Source of the DNA: Paraflavitalea pollutisoli
GTDB lineage: Bacteria; Bacteroidota; Bacteroidia; Chitinophagales; Chitinophagaceae
Assembly (NCBI RefSeq): GCF_029360705.1
Contig: NZ_JARKMX010000008.1
Location: forward strand, 2,844,202 to 2,908,201
Direction of reading: 5' to 3'
Length of the DNA stretch: 64,000 nt
In this document: positions 61,333 to 64,000 of the stretch, piece by piece
How positions within the stretch are numbered: the stretch's first letter is position 1
How the letters are laid out: the number at the start of each line of letters is the position of its first letter
Notes under the pieces: generated by a model
Told to the model about the DNA's origin: nothing
Seen by the model: the letters and a program-made list of their open reading frames with translations, nothing else
Database searches by the model: none
Program-made: the position numbers and the translations under genes

Positions 61333-63276
61333 TTAATATGCTTTACGGATCACGATACGATGCTGCCCCTGCAGCTGGTCATCGCGTTTAGTAAACACCA
61401 ACCGGTACACAACCGGTGGCCAGCTCACCAATAACTTTTTGTCGTCGACCGTAATAGATGCTATACTATAGCTAAACTTTTTCGGATCATACGACAGCTC
61501 CAGCCGGTCATTGCCCGTGATCAATCGCAACAAGCCTTCCCGTATCACCTCAACAGACGCACTTGTCATAAAATGCAAGGCAGTACCGCCCTTATCCGCT
61601 TCCAGCTTCCAATCGTCGCTGATGGTAAAGGACCTGCCTCTTTGCAGGGAATAGGCACGCGTCCAGCTGCGTACACCTGCCGCCACCGGATAGGCAGCAG
61701 CTATATCCACGCTGAAGCTGACCATGGGTCCGCGGTCTTTGAACTGCACCATCCGTGCTTCGTAGGTGCGCCCTTCTTTTTGCTCCATCCCGTTGATCAG
61801 GGGCACATTGTGGAAAGCGGAACGCATCGTCCAGATCGAATAACGATCCGGTCCAAAAGTTTGCCCCGTGTAAGTACCGCTACCAATATCGATCAGTACA
61901 GGTCGGCCATTGTAAAACAATACGCAGGTACCTACATCATTGTGGTTGTGACTTTCCTCATTGTGCCCGGCCAGCGCCGAGAAATAAAAACCCTCCGCAC
62001 TACCAGCATGATCCCTGGCCAGCGCGATACCAGTTTGCGGCATCCAGGCAGCAGCCATATAAGGCGCATGGGGCGTTACCTGCAACACCTCACGGGTCAT
62101 GAACAGGTTGCGCAAACCACCGTACAAAGTTTCCACGGGCACTGCCCGTTGCCATCCCTGCTGATGAGCGAGGTACGATCCAAAACCGGTAAGCTGTTCG
62201 TCGCCGGTGGCCTTGCCATACAAATACACCAATCCCGCATCTACCGTTAGCCGGGCAGCGGCATCTGCATAATTCAGGTAATAGTTGCTATCGATAAAAG
62301 CCTTACCGATATACGAACCAATATTTTTGATCAGGGGTTCGTGGAAGAGATCGATCTTGCCACCGGTCGCCTGCTGCAACAGGGAGAGGTAATTGTACAA
62401 CATACCTCCCGCGTGCGACCAGTAAGCAGGACCTTCTTCACAGGCCCCATCCTCCTTGTAATAGTTGATGAATTTGTCAACAGAACGCATTGTTTTGTAC
62501 ATCCCAGCCAGCCGCTTTGCCGGATCGTCTTCGACCAGCAACAGACAGGTCAGTACATTGTAATTGAGCCATACATTCCAGTTGTTGACCATTCGTTGTT
62601 TACCGTCGAGCGCCATCCACCAGAAGTCACTGCGCGTATAATAAGGCTGCAGGATCCGACGGTCGATCTCCTGCTTTATCCGTTGCGCGATCAGTGGACT
62701 TTGCTTGTCAAAACTGTTCCTGAACAGAAAATAAGTCCAGGCCATCACATTGGCTGTGATGCCCGCTCCCAATTCCACAATGGGTTCATTGATATCCGGC
62801 AATCCAGGCCCTTTTCGTTGCAGACCGATGCTGGCGGAGATCGACCAGCTCGACACCTCACAGAGCGCCCACACACCATTAATGATCTGCGGCAGAAACC
62901 GTTCCTTTCCTTCTGCCAGCTCAGCAAATACCAGCTGCTTCAGTGCCGTTACATTCTGGTTGTAAATATCCTCCATGATGTACCGGTTGCCCGTCTTCAC
63001 AAACTCGAGATAGGTGGTGGCCGGCACCGTCTTCCAGACATATGGCAAAGCCGTTTCGCCTGCTTCAATCAGCTTTAGTCGTTGTGCCCCATCGAGGCTG
63101 GCCCACCGTGCCCTATCGCTGTAAGCAGGCCATGCCTGCCTGATCGCATCAGGGCTATACGCCGTAGCCAAAGCTGTACTGTCAAATCTACCGGTCAGCA
63201 TATTCCTTTCAGCCTGCCCGAATATCCGGGCAGGCGTCAGGAATACCGCTATCATTAACACATAATAAAGTCGCAT
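61333..63276 (-). CDS. Heparinase II/III-like polysaccharide lyase
   Basis: A 647-residue secreted protein: signal peptide (RLYYVLMIAVFLTPARIFG), N-terminal (alpha/alpha) toroid ~30-370 (ELGAGITANVMAWTYFLF; WWMALDGKQRMVNNWNVWLNYNVL; EDGACEEGPAYWSHAGGMLYNYL), and the heparinase II/III beta-sandwich ~380-640 with HNEESHNHNDVGTCVLFYNGRPVLIDIGSGTYT and SAFHNVPLIN. Such lyases cleave uronate-containing polysaccharides (heparan, chondroitin, alginate and others) by beta-elimination. Exact family not resolved. Start at 63276 begins the signal peptide. Confidence 0.88.
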   Translation of the reverse strand: MRLYYVLMIAVFLTPARIFGQAERNMLTGRFDSTALATAYSPDAIRQAWPAYSDRARWASLDGAQRLKLIEAGETALPYVWKTVPATTYLEFVKTGNRYIMEDIYNQNVTALKQLVFAELAEGKERFLPQIINGVWALCEVSSWSISASIGLQRKGPGLPDINEPIVELGAGITANVMAWTYFLFRNSFDKQSPLIAQRIKQEIDRRILQPYYTRSDFWWMALDGKQRMVNNWNVWLNYNVLTCLLLVEDDPAKRLAGMYKTMRSVDKFINYYKEDGACEEGPAYWSHAGGMLYNYLSLLQQATGGKIDLFHEPLIKNIGSYIGKAFIDSNYYLNYADAAARLTVDAGLVYLYGKATGDEQLTGFGSYLAHQQGWQRAVPVETLYGGLRNLFMTREVLQVTPHAPYMAAAWMPQTGIALARDHAGSAEGFYFSALAGHNEESHNHNDVGTCVLFYNGRPVLIDIGSGTYTGQTFGPDRYSIWTMRSAFHNVPLINGMEQKEGRTYEARMVQFKDRGPMVSFSVDIAAAYPVAAGVRSWTRAYSLQRGRSFTISDDWKLEADKGGTALHFMTSASVEVIREGLLRLITGNDRLELSYDPKKFSYSIASITVDDKKLLVSWPPVVYRLVFTKRDDQLQGQHRIVIRKAY

Positions 63277-63331
63277 AGTAAAAAAGATGTACCTGTACAA
63301 TGTAACCAAAGTACAGGTACTGACAAACAAC

Positions 63332-64000
63332 TTACCATTTGGGATTCTGGCCCATATTGGGATTCAGGCCTGTTTCATTGGATGGGAAAGGCCACCAATA
63401 ATCCCTGGCTGTATTAAAAGTTCTTTTGGAAACATCCTGTACGATCACAAAACCATTGGCATCTACCGGTGCGGTGATCACGTTGACCTGCTCGGCCGGG
63501 AATTTTTTAGACCCCTTGACTGCTTTTACCAACTCTACTTCAGCCGTCTTCCAGCGAATCAGATCCCAGTAACGAAATTCCCCTTCAAAAGCCAGCTCGA
63601 TACGTCTTTCACGGCGCAGCTCCTCCTGCATATTGAGTCCATTGCTGCTGACAAAGGCATTGGTCAGTTTGGGCATGGTAGCCCTGGCGCGCAACAGGTT
63701 GATGGACTTGTCGAGGTCGGCATCGGAGATGGCGCCGCCTCCCAGTTCAAATTTCAACTCCGCATAGTTGAGCAATATCTCACCGTACCGGATAATATTG
63801 TGGTGATTAAAACTCTGCTGAGATGCCCAGTCTTCTACTGTGGCATATTTCCTCACCTTATATCCAGTCGGCGTAAAGGCAAACGTCGGCACATAAGGTG
63901 TTAACGAAAAGCCCGGCACCACTTTCGAAAAGACGGTCATACCAATGCGTGGATCACGGTTGGTGAACTCGGACAATGTAGTGGTTTGTGGCTGTTCCAT
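63332..64000 (-). CDS. SusD/RagB-like outer-membrane glycan-binding lipoprotein, C-terminal part
   Basis: The frame is open through the right window edge; 222 C-terminal residues are seen. SusD family features: NRDPRIGMTVFSK, NIIRYGEILLNYAELKFELG, ININLLRARA-type segment (DKSINLLRARATMP), LRRERRIELAFEGEFRYWDLIRWKTAE and the C-terminal YWWPFPSNETGLNPNMGQNPKW. It is the surface glycan-binding partner of a SusC transporter, which should lie just outside the window. First visible gene of the operon; 55 bp before the lyase. Confidence 0.93.
   Translation of the reverse strand: MEQPQTTTLSEFTNRDPRIGMTVFSKVVPGFSLTPYVPTFAFTPTGYKVRKYATVEDWASQQSFNHHNIIRYGEILLNYAELKFELGGGAISDADLDKSINLLRARATMPKLTNAFVSSNGLNMQEELRRERRIELAFEGEFRYWDLIRWKTAEVELVKAVKGSKKFPAEQVNVITAPVDANGFVIVQDVSKRTFNTARDYWWPFPSNETGLNPNMGQNPKW

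Overview
The window looks like chromosomal DNA of a Bacteroidota bacterium, most likely Chitinophagaceae (my inference from protein content). The signs are a SusD-like protein with a polysaccharide-utilisation operon, type IX secretion (T9SS) C-terminal sorting domains on two giant secreted proteins, a GH97 enzyme, OMP beta-barrel receptors, LytS/LytTR two-component pairs, and the Bacteroidota -7 promoter box TAnnTTTG in front of many genes with almost no Shine-Dalgarno sequences. I saw no rRNA, tRNA, CRISPR array, prophage or insertion sequence.

Layout. 1-3.4 kb: a minus-strand operon of a MaoC-type hydratase, a leaderless solute-binding-protein homologue and two tandem class III CoA-transferases (the last cut by the window edge). 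3.8-9.6 kb: a secreted hypothetical protein, HxlR regulator divergent from fabF, a CvfB-like S1 protein, a Gfo/Idh/MocA oxidoreductase and an SDR enzyme. 9.7-14 kb: one 1443-residue secreted protein joining a PL9-like and a PL1 pectate lyase, with a ~900 bp internal duplication. 14.4-18.2 kb: ArsR regulator divergent from a monooxygenase-like gene, a tiny Shine-Dalgarno-led transcript, a Nudix hydrolase and an XdhC-MocA pair. 18.3-25.4 kb: SMP-30 lipoprotein, GH29 fucosidase, ThuA-like protein, PL14-like lipoprotein and proBA. 25.5-30.6 kb: an 11-bp repeat array, a LytS/LytTR pair and a TonB-type outer-membrane barrel. 30.6-41.6 kb: YeiH-type transporter, GH97, lipoprotein, a second 11-bp repeat array, hypotheticals, and a V4R-domain hybrid kinase.

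41.7-46.6 kb holds the most striking signal. A periplasmic-binding-domain LytS kinase and its LytTR regulator, a flavin monooxygenase and a small Cys-containing secreted protein are each preceded by a pair of 9-bp sites 21 bp apart. In all three cases the pair lies 28-29 bp upstream of a -7 box. This is a self-consistent LytTR regulon read directly from the DNA.

46.7-55 kb: M14 peptidase, a small c-type cytochrome, a DUF1772 membrane protein and a 1491-residue PKD/T9SS adhesin-like protein. 55-64 kb: a seven-gene minus-strand operon (SusD - heparinase II/III-type lyase - GH88 unsaturated glucuronyl hydrolase - long mannose-6-phosphate isomerase - sugar MFS - glycosylasparaginase - CutC). It appears built to capture and cleave a uronic-acid-containing glycan, probably of glycoconjugate origin, and import the products.
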